DNA from: Planctomycetota bacterium
GTDB lineage: Bacteria > Planctomycetota > Phycisphaerae > WQYP01
Reading direction: 5' to 3'
Assembly: GCA_021818445.1 (NCBI GenBank)
Contig: JAKAEB010000003.1
Location: 1 to 64,000, forward strand
DNA: 64,000 nucleotides
The position numbers were made by a program, and so were the translations under genes. How positions within the stretch are numbered: the stretch's first letter is position 1; each line of letters starts with the position of its first letter. The notes under the pieces are model-generated. The model searched no databases. It worked only from the letters and a program-made list of their open reading frames with translations, and was not told where the DNA came from. Below, one piece after another: positions 39,639 through 49,035 of the stretch.

Positions 39639-39899
39639 ATGCCTCATATTATCACCGAGCCATGTATTGGCACTAAGGATACATCCTGCGTTGCGGTGTG
39701 CCCTGTTGATTGCATCCACCCTAAAAAAGATGAATCCACTTTTGGCGAAGCCACTCAGCTTTACATCGATCCGGACACGTGTATCGATTGTGGCTTGTGC
39801 GTGGATGAATGCCCGGTCAAAGCGATATTTCCAGAGGATGATGTCCCCGCAGAATGGAAAAAATTTATCCAGATTAACGCGGACCATTACAAGAGCTGA
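39639..39899 (+). CDS. Ferredoxin, two-cluster type
   Basis: MPHIITEPCIGTKDTSCVAVCPVDCIHPKKDE...CIDCGLCVDECP; TAGGAG RBS. Confidence 0.95.
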   Translation: MPHIITEPCIGTKDTSCVAVCPVDCIHPKKDESTFGEATQLYIDPDTCIDCGLCVDECPVKAIFPEDDVPAEWKKFIQINADHYKS

Positions 39900-40031
39900 C
39901 GAACTTTGTTGTGCGCGGTGCCGGATGTACCCGGCACTTTGAAGTGTTTTATTCGATCATGTAACTTCGATGGAAGTCAACCGCAGCGGGAGCGCAGCCG
40001 CTCGTGATCGCAACATAAGGAATGACCCAAA

Positions 40032-40289
40032 ATGGCCCAGACACGCAAACCCCGTTTTCAGACTTTTTCGCGTCCGAAAACCCGAATTGCCAAAATCAGC
40101 AGCACCGGCAAGGTGTATGTGGACTACAAAGACACGGAAACACTCAAACGGATGCTGACCCTGAACGGGAAGATTCAGGGCCGAGGACGCACCGGCGCAG
40201 CGGCATTTGAGCAGCGAATGATCACTGATGCCATCAAACGTGCGCGTTTCATGGCATTGCTGCCGTTCACTGGCGATCCGCACTTTTAA
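40032..40289 (+). CDS. rpsR: 30S ribosomal protein S18
   Basis: VDYKDTETLKRMLTLNGKIQGRGRTGAAAFEQRMITDAIKRARFMALLPF matches the S18 core pattern. Confidence 0.9.
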   Translation: MAQTRKPRFQTFSRPKTRIAKISSTGKVYVDYKDTETLKRMLTLNGKIQGRGRTGAAAFEQRMITDAIKRARFMALLPFTGDPHF

Positions 40290-40356
40290 TTGGTGGATTT
40301 CCCCAGCCATACGAGGAGTGCCATCCCCGTATAGCACGATCATAAAGAATAAATAC

Positions 40357-40389
40357 GCGGCACGCTCAGGCGGTGCCGCTTTTTTTTTT
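40357..40389 (+). terminator. Terminator after rpsR
   Basis: gcggcac-gctcaggcg-gtgccgc followed by ~10 T. Confidence 0.9.
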
Positions 40390-40448
40390 AACGTGAGCTC
40401 GGGATATGGAATTCCGTAGCTTTGTTTATTCAAATTGTTATATTCATC

Positions 40449-40518
40449 GTGGCATAGACATTCCTGTCTGTGGCGCTGTATTCCGACCTAAATCACAGGC
40501 AAGAATGCCTTTGTCACC
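40449..40518. repeat. Imperfect inverted repeat pair (REP-like)
   Basis: gtggcatagacattcctgtctgtgg ... atcacaggcaagaatgcctttgtcacc; reverse complement of the second resembles the first. Confidence 0.65.
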
Positions 40519-40839
40519 TTGGTTAACGTGTATTCGGGATAAGAAATTACGATTGTTACTGATTTTCGGCGACTTTCCCGCACCTGTGCGATGGATCGTA
40601 GAAAATAGATCGCGTATTTTTGATGCGGGGCACGCTATGGCGAGTTGTTTTTGACGCGTGTGCGCCATACTCGCGGCAAAATGGGGTGGCGGGTGTGAAA
40701 TGGCTCTCACCGCGTCCGCATCGCCATCGGTACCGCTGGCATCGTGCGATGTGCTTCGGCGATAGATGTAACGCCTCGAAGAAAACGCAAATTACAACGT
40801 CTCTTATCCCAAACTCCCGTATGCGGAAATGGCATCCGA

Positions 40840-43785
40840 CTACCAATCAAGCGGCCTAAGCCATGAATCCCGCAGCGCATCAACCGATTCGTCCATCAGT
40901 ACGGACGCATGGAGTGATTTAATATTTAGCATGGGAGTGCTGACCAATTCCCCGATATCCGCCAGGGGAATATTTCCCAGCACATCTTTGAGTTTGGGAA
41001 TATGGGTTTCAGGTACTTCAAGAAGATAGCGGCTCGGCGATTCGGAAAACAGCAGGACATGATCCTCGCGTGCATCATCGGAACTTGGCACCCGCGAAAG
41101 ATCCACCTTGGCCCCCAAGCCACCGGCAAATAACATTTCGGCTAACGCCACCGCCAGGCCGCCTTCGGACAGGTCGTGTGCGGAGCGGACCAATCCAAGC
41201 GAAATGGCCTTGGCCACCGACCGATGAATGTTGGGGGCTTGCGATAAATCCACACTGGGGACGCGACGCCCCAAATGGTTTTGCAGCATAAGATAATGTG
41301 AACCACCCAACTCGCGCCGCGTCGGCCCAACCAGCACCAGTCGGTGGCCAGGCGCTTTGGCGTCCATTGTGATGCACTTGGAAACATCATCAACCAGACC
41401 GACCGCACTGATCAGCAACGTATAGGGAATGCAAATACGCGTGCCGTCTTCGGTGATAAATTCATTGGATAGCGAATCTTTTCCCGAGACAAACGGCGTG
41501 CGGTACGCCATCGCACCGTCGTAGCACGCCTGGCAGGCCCGCACCAGCGCGCCCAGATGGATGCGGTCGGTACATTTCGGCCAGCAGAAATTATCGAGCA
41601 GCGCAATGCGATCCGGATTGCCACCGACGCAGACAATATTGCGGATGGCTTCGTCCATACTGTTAAGCGCCATCTGATAGGGATTCAAATCGCCGAAACG
41701 CGGCTGGCAACCTACGGCTAACGCGGCACCACAGCGGGAATCTGATACGGGCATGATAACGGTGGCATCGCCGGGACCGTTTTGCTGGGGGCCAACCAAT
41801 GGCTTAATTACGGTGCCCCCCTGCACTTCATGATCGTACTGGCGAATGATCCAGTGTTTGCTGGCGATGGTAGGTGTAGCCAGAAGTTGATGGAGCGTTT
41901 CGCCAAGGTTGGCGGGCGGCGGTATGCGCACGGCCGGGTAAGTGGGGTCTTCCCACAGGGCTTTTCGCACTGGTTTGGGCAGACCCTCATGGATAAAGTG
42001 CATATCCATATCACCCACCAGATGGCCCTTGTAAAAAAGCGTCAGGCGTCCGCTACCATCAAATTCGCCGATATCCACAGCGTCAACGTCATACTGCCGG
42101 GCCAGAGTTTGCAAAGCTGCGAGTTTGGATGGTGGCACTGCCAGGATCATTCTTTCCTGGGCCTCGGATATCCAAATTTCGGCATAGCTGAGGCCGTCAT
42201 ATTTCAGGGGAGCCTTATCCAATTGCACGGCGGCCCCGGTGTCGGCCCCCATTTCTCCAACGGCACTTGAGAGTCCGCCGGCCCCGCAGTCGGTAATGGC
42301 ATTAAAAAGTGATCCATCGGCGGCATCGCGGGCTTGGATAATGACATCCACCATTTTCTTTTCGGTAATGGCGTTGCCAATCTGCACGGCATGGCTGAAT
42401 TGTTCGCCATGTTTATCGGTAAGTACATCACTGGAAAAGGTGGCACCATGAATGCCATCGCGCCCCGTTTTGCCACCAAGCACCACAATACGATCGCCCT
42501 TGCGAGCCGATCCCTTCTGTGCTTGATTGCGCGGTAGCAGGCCGACACATCCGCAGAAAACCAGCGGATTGCCAATGTAGCGACGGTCAAAAAACACGGC
42601 ACCATTCACCGTGGGAACGCCCATACGGTTACCGTAATCTCGAACCCCCGCCACCACCCGCCGCGTGGTGCGTCGGGGATGTATGACGCCGGCAGGCACC
42701 TGCCCTTCCGGCGTGTTGGGGTCGGCAAAGCAGAATATGTCGGTGGCGGCAATCGGCAGCGCACCGCCCCCTGTGCCAATCACATCGCGTATGCAGCCAC
42801 CGATGCCTGTGGCCGCCCCACCGTAAGGTTCAATGGCAGAAGGTCGATTGTGCGTCTCCACCTTCATGCACAAGGCGTACTGATCGTCAAAGGCAATCAC
42901 ACCGGCATTATCCTTAAACACACTGAGCGTCCAGGGGAGATTAAGTTCCGACGTGGCGCGGAAGATCGTGGATTTAACCAGATTATCAATGCGCATTGAC
43001 ACGTCGCCGGGGGCGTGATGATCGTGTCCCTCGTGCTGGTCGGCACTGGGATGATGGGTAAATTCAATAATTGCCTTGAGCGTTTTATGTACGCAATGTT
43101 CGCTCCACGTCTGGGCCAGCGTTTCAAGCTCGGCGTCGGTCGGTTCGCGCCCCACTTGCTGAAAATATTTCTGAATGGCGGACATTTCCGCCACGTCCAG
43201 AAAAAGATGCCCGGAACGCGATAAATTCTGCAATTCTTCGCGTGACAGATGACGAATGGGCACTTCCACACGTGCAAATTCATACGGCTTACCGACGGGA
43301 AACGCGTCGGGAAGCAGTGGTACCGTGTGCAATTCTTCAATGCTTTCGTTGGCCAGCACGCGCCGTCCCAGCATCATCGCCGTATCGGTGGTAACGTTTC
43401 CGAGCAGTAGAAATCGGCGACCGGTTCGCACCTGCACGGCACCCGGTGCGCACCGCAGCTTGTCGGCAATCGCTGCTTGGGCGCTGGCGGCGACGGGGTC
43501 CATCACGCCCGGTTTGAGATGCACCTCTAAAAGCCGTCCCGAGGCGTGAGGTTCGACCCCGACTACATACCGTTCCGAAACGGGATCGCACAGGACCTGA
43601 GCAGCAATTTGCTCCACACGCTGAGATGTGAGAGTGGAGGCGTCACCTTGGAGCAGAAATATCCGACCCGACGCAACCGAATATATTTCATCGAAACCCA
43701 AGTGGCGAATTTCATTTAATATCGCCTCACCCGCTGCATCTTCCGCCGGGTTCAGGGGATAAACCTCAACACGATAAACGGCCAT
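40840..43785 (-). CDS. purL: Phosphoribosylformylglycinamidine synthase with N-terminal tandem PurS-like domains
   Basis: AQTWSEHCVHKTLK, KVETHNRPSAIEPYGGAATGIGGCIRDV, TDCGAGGLSSAVGEMG; about 170 aa of PurS-like sequence precede the PurL core. Confidence 0.93.
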   Translation of the reverse strand: MAVYRVEVYPLNPAEDAAGEAILNEIRHLGFDEIYSVASGRIFLLQGDASTLTSQRVEQIAAQVLCDPVSERYVVGVEPHASGRLLEVHLKPGVMDPVAASAQAAIADKLRCAPGAVQVRTGRRFLLLGNVTTDTAMMLGRRVLANESIEELHTVPLLPDAFPVGKPYEFARVEVPIRHLSREELQNLSRSGHLFLDVAEMSAIQKYFQQVGREPTDAELETLAQTWSEHCVHKTLKAIIEFTHHPSADQHEGHDHHAPGDVSMRIDNLVKSTIFRATSELNLPWTLSVFKDNAGVIAFDDQYALCMKVETHNRPSAIEPYGGAATGIGGCIRDVIGTGGGALPIAATDIFCFADPNTPEGQVPAGVIHPRRTTRRVVAGVRDYGNRMGVPTVNGAVFFDRRYIGNPLVFCGCVGLLPRNQAQKGSARKGDRIVVLGGKTGRDGIHGATFSSDVLTDKHGEQFSHAVQIGNAITEKKMVDVIIQARDAADGSLFNAITDCGAGGLSSAVGEMGADTGAAVQLDKAPLKYDGLSYAEIWISEAQERMILAVPPSKLAALQTLARQYDVDAVDIGEFDGSGRLTLFYKGHLVGDMDMHFIHEGLPKPVRKALWEDPTYPAVRIPPPANLGETLHQLLATPTIASKHWIIRQYDHEVQGGTVIKPLVGPQQNGPGDATVIMPVSDSRCGAALAVGCQPRFGDLNPYQMALNSMDEAIRNIVCVGGNPDRIALLDNFCWPKCTDRIHLGALVRACQACYDGAMAYRTPFVSGKDSLSNEFITEDGTRICIPYTLLISAVGLVDDVSKCITMDAKAPGHRLVLVGPTRRELGGSHYLMLQNHLGRRVPSVDLSQAPNIHRSVAKAISLGLVRSAHDLSEGGLAVALAEMLFAGGLGAKVDLSRVPSSDDAREDHVLLFSESPSRYLLEVPETHIPKLKDVLGNIPLADIGELVSTPMLNIKSLHASVLMDESVDALRDSWLRPLDW

Positions 43786-43873
43786 GACACTCCTTCAACT
43801 CGGCACGCCTGCACACACTTCGGATTATGCACTGATTTGGGCAATTTTGCAGCCGTCGGCGACGATGTGCGCC

Positions 43874-44308
43874 CTATTTCCGTTTTGTGTGATCGCCAGG
43901 TGCAATGCTGTGGGCATTTTTGTGATAGCGCAACTGGGGCCGCCCATCGCGCGGCCAGACAACCGCTATCACATCCAGCCGCATCGGATAGTGGCCCAGA
44001 CGCCGGGTACGAGTAAACCATTGCGCGGAGCGGCGGATGGCGGCAATTTTTTCCTTTCCGAGCGTCAACTCCGGCGGGCCGAAATCTTCAGTTTCGCGCG
44101 TGCGCACCTCGATAAAAACCAGATCACCTTTATCAAACGCTACCAAATCCAGTTCCCCATTCGGACAAAGTACGCGGCGGGCAACGACGCGCATGCGGAG
44201 CTTGCGACGGGCATAGCGGGCAGCCAATATTTCACCGGCCAAGCCAAAAGCATCCTTACCTTCCGGTCGACGCGGCATGGCGATTCGGCGAAGCAGATTT
44301 CTGAACAT
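43874..44308 (-). CDS. yraN: YraN/UPF0102 family protein
   Basis: GEILAARYARRKLRMRVVARRVLCPNGELDLVAFDKGDLVFIEVRTRE. Confidence 0.93.
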   Translation of the reverse strand: MFRNLLRRIAMPRRPEGKDAFGLAGEILAARYARRKLRMRVVARRVLCPNGELDLVAFDKGDLVFIEVRTRETEDFGPPELTLGKEKIAAIRRSAQWFTRTRRLGHYPMRLDVIAVVWPRDGRPQLRYHKNAHSIAPGDHTKRK

Positions 44309-44335
44309 GTGCTCCCTCGCACAAGGCGGCAGGCG

Positions 44336-45355
44336 TCAATTCAGCCCCATGGCCTGGGGAAAGCCAGCGACAAGATTCATATTTTCAATGGCCTGGCCGG
44401 CCGCCCCTTTGACCATGTTGTCCAACGCACTGATGATGACCCATCGGTTGCCATATTGGTAAATAGCCATATCAATATAATTTGTATTGATGACATATTT
44501 TGTGCTGGGTGGCGCGCCCGTGCGAATGCGTACAAATGGGCTTGAACCATAGGCACTGCGCCACGCCTGCAAAGCCAGATCGATGGTCGCAAGCACCGTC
44601 GGCTTGGTGTAAATGGTGGCTAAGATGCCTCGATCCATCGGCACGAGATGCGGCACAAAGGTGATGCCCACCTCTTTTCCGCTGCCTAATTTGATGCCCT
44701 CGGCAATTTCCGGTGCATGGCGATGTGTGCCTATGGCGTAGGCTTCAAATGACTCGTTCCGCTCCGGGAAGTGATGCTGGGGTACTGGATTGCGGCCAGC
44801 ACCCGATATACCCGAGGCGGCGTTTACGATGATATCCTGCGAATCAATCAGGCCGGCCTTGACCAATGGTGCAAGCGGCAGAATGGCGGACGTTGTGTAA
44901 CAGCCCGGATTGGCAATCAATTTCGCGCTGGCAATCTGCCGGGCAAATAAATCCGGCAAGCCATAGACCGCGTGCGCCAAATTTTCCGCGTCCGTGTGGG
45001 GGTGTTTGTACCACTTTTCATACAACCGCGTATCTTTAAGACGGTAGTCGGCGGATAAATCAATCACGCGCAGGCCCACCGATAGCAATTCCGGTGCATA
45101 CTGCATGGCTGTGGCATGCGGCACGCAAAGAAAGGCGATATCGGCTTTCTGCGCAATCACTTTTGGCTCGAAAGGTTCAATAGGTAAATCAATCCGCCCG
45201 AGCAATTCTGGAAATATTTCGCTAATTGGCTGTTCAGTTTTGCGGCTCGCCAGTACCGTCACCTTTACTTGCGGATGCCGTAATAACCACCGCAGCAGTT
45301 CAAGGGACGTGTAACCTGTAGCGCCCACAATGGCAGCGCGTAATCGATCGGGCAT
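44336..45355 (-). CDS. argC: N-acetyl-gamma-glutamyl-phosphate reductase
   Basis: RAAIVGATGYTSLELLRWLLRHP; IANPGCYTTSAILPLAPL; HRHAPEI. Confidence 0.96.
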   Translation of the reverse strand: MPDRLRAAIVGATGYTSLELLRWLLRHPQVKVTVLASRKTEQPISEIFPELLGRIDLPIEPFEPKVIAQKADIAFLCVPHATAMQYAPELLSVGLRVIDLSADYRLKDTRLYEKWYKHPHTDAENLAHAVYGLPDLFARQIASAKLIANPGCYTTSAILPLAPLVKAGLIDSQDIIVNAASGISGAGRNPVPQHHFPERNESFEAYAIGTHRHAPEIAEGIKLGSGKEVGITFVPHLVPMDRGILATIYTKPTVLATIDLALQAWRSAYGSSPFVRIRTGAPPSTKYVINTNYIDMAIYQYGNRWVIISALDNMVKGAAGQAIENMNLVAGFPQAMGLN

Positions 45356-45475
45356 AATGACCTCATTACATCACACACGAAATGCACCCATGCATTCGTT
45401 TTGGCATCAACACCAGGAGCCTGTGGAGCCTGTGCAAATAATAGCCACGCTTCTGGATCGTGGATGACCAAGTTC

Positions 45476-46033
45476 CTAAATCATTTTATCAACCATTTTG
45501 GTCAGGCGGGATAAAAAGGCGGGTTGCTGGTCGATCGCCTTACCCAATATTTTATGAAAAACCGTAAAAAACTGCAGTAACTCGGCCATTTTATCCACAT
45601 AAGCGGTGTGGGCGGCGGCGTCTTCGGGCGGTACCGGTGTTTTGTCGGCAGCCTCGATGCACTTGCTGATGCGATCGAGCAGAGGATCAAGTTCACGCCG
45701 TTTGCGCTCGCGCATGATGTTTTGGAACATGACCCACACATCTTCTTCGGAGGTAAAAAAGTCACGTCGGTCGCCGGCTATGCTGGTACGCCGGACAATG
45801 CCCCAGTTGATCAACTCGCGCAGATTCATGCTTGCATTGCCGCGCGAAATCTGCAGCGTTTCCATAATGTCTTCGGCGGTTAAGGGCCGTGGTGCCACCA
45901 TCAGCAGGGCATGCACCTTCGCCATGGTACGGTTAATGCCCCAATGCTGCGCCATTTGTCCCCACAGATCGACAAATTGCATGCGAGGCGCTTCGAGTGC
46001 GTCTTTTAATGTTTTATTCAGTGAATCCGTCAT
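45476..46033 (-). CDS. GbsR/MarR-like transcriptional regulator
   Basis: WGINRTMAKVHALLMVAPRPLTAEDIMETLQISRGNASMNLRELINWGIVRR. Confidence 0.88.
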   Translation of the reverse strand: MTDSLNKTLKDALEAPRMQFVDLWGQMAQHWGINRTMAKVHALLMVAPRPLTAEDIMETLQISRGNASMNLRELINWGIVRRTSIAGDRRDFFTSEEDVWVMFQNIMRERKRRELDPLLDRISKCIEAADKTPVPPEDAAAHTAYVDKMAELLQFFTVFHKILGKAIDQQPAFLSRLTKMVDKMI

Positions 46034-46155
46034 GGCAGCTATAATCCGACCAACACCTGTTTATTTACCGCCGTATTGTGCCGTGAAAACAAATTAATTT
46101 CTACGGTCATACCAATTTATGCCGCCTGATTCACATGCGTAAATGGTGCCCGCCA

Positions 46156-47526
46156 TTATTTTTCAGGCGATGTCAACGGTACGATTGCACCCGCCGGTAG
46201 CAATTGCGGCAGTTTCCACATCATCACCAGGGCGGCACCCCACAACACGAGCGCCGCATAGGTGACAAGCCCCAAACCGCGCAGAATATAGAATGGCGGC
46301 GGCAAAACCGTAAGGATGTGCGACACCGCAAAAAACAGCAGCACCAAACCCAGCGGCCAGCCAATCGGCAATTTTTGGTCTTTCTCCCATTTAACCGCCA
46401 ACAGCGTCGTTACCAGCGGCAACACCATACAGTAGTAATGCGGATGGCAAATGGGGACAATTGGCATCATGATGGTAATCAGTGCACCGAGGAACAAATT
46501 GCGGTGCAGCGGCGTATGCTGTCGCGATTTTGCCTCCACCCACAGGGTTATCAAAACAAGGAGGATACTGATGGACCAGTGGGTAATTTTCATCCATTCC
46601 GCGGGTGGCGGGGCGGGCTGGCCAAAATGTACAGTATGGTCGATCATCGCCTCGAACGAGTTGGAATCGGTCTTATTGACATCCAACAATTCCCGATCAC
46701 GCGATGTATTGTGGTTAAGCCCCAAGGCCGGCTCAATTACCACCTGCATAAAGCGCGATTCCGCCGTGTAGGCATGATGCGGCCCCATGACGATGGCTGG
46801 GATCACAATCACGCCCAGCAACAGGGCTGTCGCCGCCCCCACCAGCATCCGAAACCGCAAACGCCATAACGCATAAAGCAGCAGGAAGGCGGGAAATACT
46901 TTAATGGCAGCGGTAAGCCCCAACCAAAAACCACCCAGAATTTGCTTGCGATACGCTAAAGCCGCCCCCGCCAGACAAAACAACATCAACAACACAGAGT
47001 TGATCTGTCCGCGCGCCAACGCGCGGTCTAGGGCTGGCAAACAAACCAATATCGGTAACACACGCAGTGCCCACCAACGTCGGCAAAAGCGATTCTGCAT
47101 CTGCACCATAGGATCAGAGCTGGTCTTTTCAAACGCGTGGGCTATGAAACACGCGCCGAGCCATATGACCGCGATATTGATCACATACCAAAGACCCACG
47201 CTTACCGCATACGGTAACAAACCATTGCGGGATTGACCCGCCGGCGCATCGGCCAATGGCCAGAGCGCCACGGCCAATAACGGCGGATAGTTATAATGCC
47301 AGCCATTTGTATCGGTAACGTTGTAAGGGTCTTTGTGCACCCGAATGGCCCAGGCAGCACGGAAGTAGGTATCGACGTCGGTCATGCGGCGTTTGAGAAA
47401 GGCGGATCGCACCTCCGTCACTACGCCGAAGATAATCACGCCCAGCAGCAGTGCAACCAAACCCACGCGCTCAAGGCGGTTGAGATAACCGAAGGCACCG
47501 GTCGTATTCAGGGGTTCAGCGGCCAA
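46156..47526 (-). CDS. DUF2029/GT87-like polytopic glycosyltransferase
   Basis: DVDTYFRAAWAIRVHKDPYN...YPPLLAVALWPL; LARGQINSVLLMLFCLAGAALAYRKQILGGFWLGLTAAIKVFPAFLLLY. Confidence 0.85.
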   Translation of the reverse strand: MAAEPLNTTGAFGYLNRLERVGLVALLLGVIIFGVVTEVRSAFLKRRMTDVDTYFRAAWAIRVHKDPYNVTDTNGWHYNYPPLLAVALWPLADAPAGQSRNGLLPYAVSVGLWYVINIAVIWLGACFIAHAFEKTSSDPMVQMQNRFCRRWWALRVLPILVCLPALDRALARGQINSVLLMLFCLAGAALAYRKQILGGFWLGLTAAIKVFPAFLLLYALWRLRFRMLVGAATALLLGVIVIPAIVMGPHHAYTAESRFMQVVIEPALGLNHNTSRDRELLDVNKTDSNSFEAMIDHTVHFGQPAPPPAEWMKITHWSISILLVLITLWVEAKSRQHTPLHRNLFLGALITIMMPIVPICHPHYYCMVLPLVTTLLAVKWEKDQKLPIGWPLGLVLLFFAVSHILTVLPPPFYILRGLGLVTYAALVLWGAALVMMWKLPQLLPAGAIVPLTSPEK

Positions 47527-47852
47527 TAATTTCTACCTTCCACCATTGGTCCCGGTTCTTCCGCCGGGATCGCAGCGTACACTTTCACCGCAGTGGCGGT
47601 TTTGAGCAACCCATCACGCATTGTAAGCCACTGCAAAACCGGTCTAAAAAGTTAAAACCGGCCGTAAATCAAAAACCATATTACCAGATTGCCTATTTAT
47701 GCATCACTAACACTACGGGCGGCGCTTGAAGTAGGCGTGGAATGAAATGAGTGCACCAAATCGGGGATGGAATTGGTATGAAAGTCCAATAATTGGGCGT
47801 CGGATATGCCGAAACAAACGGCGACGAGGCCGCGACCAAAATCTTATCCGTT

Positions 47853-47867
47853 TGGCATGCCACTTGC
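47853..47867 (+). promoter_or_regulatory. Candidate sigma-54 promoter of a nitrate-type leader
   Basis: TGGCATGCCACTTGC, GG/GC spacing 12 nt. Confidence 0.75.
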
Positions 47868-47881
47868 ATCTATACATATGT

Positions 47882-47901
47882 CGTCGTCAACGGCGACAAC
47901 G
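47882..47901 (+). promoter_or_regulatory. Candidate ANTAR-target (NasT-type) hairpin
   Basis: CGTCGTC-AACGGC-GACAACG: hexaloop with A1 and G4, 6 of 7 stem positions paired; begins ~4 nt after the predicted sigma-54 start site. Confidence 0.5.
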
Positions 47902-47984
47902 CAGGTGGCCGATGCGGAGGTAAAAGCATGGCAACCTGCAGCGGGCTGGAGTTGGTGCCCCTGCCCGCTTGGCTTGAATTTTAG

Positions 47985-48052
47985 TTTGCGTCCGTGAGCA
48001 GTCCGCTGCGAGTGGTGAGCGGTGCATTGAACTTGGAAATGACGGACGCAAA
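47985..48052 (+). ncRNA. Structured leader element of unknown class
   Basis: 11-bp perfect outer stem TTTGCGTCCGT/ACGGACGCAAA enclosing 46 nt with two short inner stems. Confidence 0.5.
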
Positions 48053-48078
48053 AACGATCTCGTTTCCTCCTCCGCCAG

Positions 48079-48122
48079 GCCGTGTGGACTTACCCTCCTC
48101 CACACGGCTTTTTTATTTTATT
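48079..48122 (+). terminator. Terminator/attenuator at the end of the leader
   Basis: GCCGTGTGGA-cttaccctcc-TCCACACGGC followed by TTTTTTATTTTATT. Confidence 0.88.
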
Positions 48123-48397
48123 AATTTTGCGAGTTGTCGGATTGTGCCAGCGACACCGGGACGGAACGATCCAAAAGCGCGAAGGGTCAATGGCCGCCGC
48201 GATCCGAGATTGTCAGCGTGGCGATTCCACACGAAGGAGGCGAAGACACTTTTATTCAAAAGAATCGCGATGGGCAAGAGCTGCGCTATGCATGGGGCCA
48301 TGGACGTGTGCGTTATATACCCACCGGCTTGCCGGCGGTTGGTACGTTGGCCGATGGCGGACGGGCCGCGATGGGCGGTGGCCGATTTTGCATGGGC

Positions 48398-48424
48398 ATA
48401 GACACCGGGCAAGCCCGGTGCTAT
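48398..48424. repeat. REP-like palindrome
   Basis: ATAGaCACCGGGC-AA-GCCCGGTGCTAT; related copies at 28071-28094 and ~27711-27734. Confidence 0.65.
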
Positions 48425-49035
48425 GTATCTCGGCGGATGAGAACCGCAATATTTGCGATAGAAAAAAAATTGAATCGCGGAGAGACATGGATAATACATT
48501 GCTTACATATTGGCTATTTTCCGACAGTTGAGCCGTCGAGCTCAAACTATGAGTGTTATGAAAGGCGCATTCACCTGCATATATCCGCCAAGAAAATATC
48601 CAGCGGGTGATGGCAAACTACTGGGATCGGCAAAAAAGCTTCTGTTTGTACGAGCATAATAGGATCGCATTCTGGCTACCATTCGCTCCGACGATTCGGA
48701 AAGACGACCAAATCAACTTCGAAGCCACGCGAAGTACTGTGGCCGCCATCGTGACAGGCCCTCATCGCGCGGCGATCACTGTGGACGCGGAATGCGAGAC
48801 TAAATGCCATACACCTCTACGAAACAGCGGACGTGCCCGGGAATGCGATTCTCCTGAGGGTTTGCAAATCTCGTGGAAGTTATTGCTGCGGGTGCGATGG
48901 CAGCGTGCCCACGGGTTTAAGGAAACATTACCAATCCGTGGTGCGGAAGGATCGGCATGCAGTTTGCACGCCAGAACAAACCGAGGCTATGGTCGGCCCC
49001 GTCGGGCCGCGACATTCCCCGAAAGGAGATCCGCA

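Noticed and set aside
40840-43785. Many 60-160 aa ORFs on both strands inside purL
   Set aside because: All overlap a convincing 981-aa CDS; no independent motif.
47985-48052. Hammerhead ribozyme or known SAM/SAH riboswitch
   Set aside because: No CUGAUGA/GAAA core and no match to SAM or SAH consensus that I can recognise; left as an unclassified structure.
48082-48610. Overlapping ORFs between the leader terminator and the NasS-like gene
   Set aside because: Unconvincing composition, overlapping in several frames and containing a REP-like palindrome; treated as non-coding or decayed.
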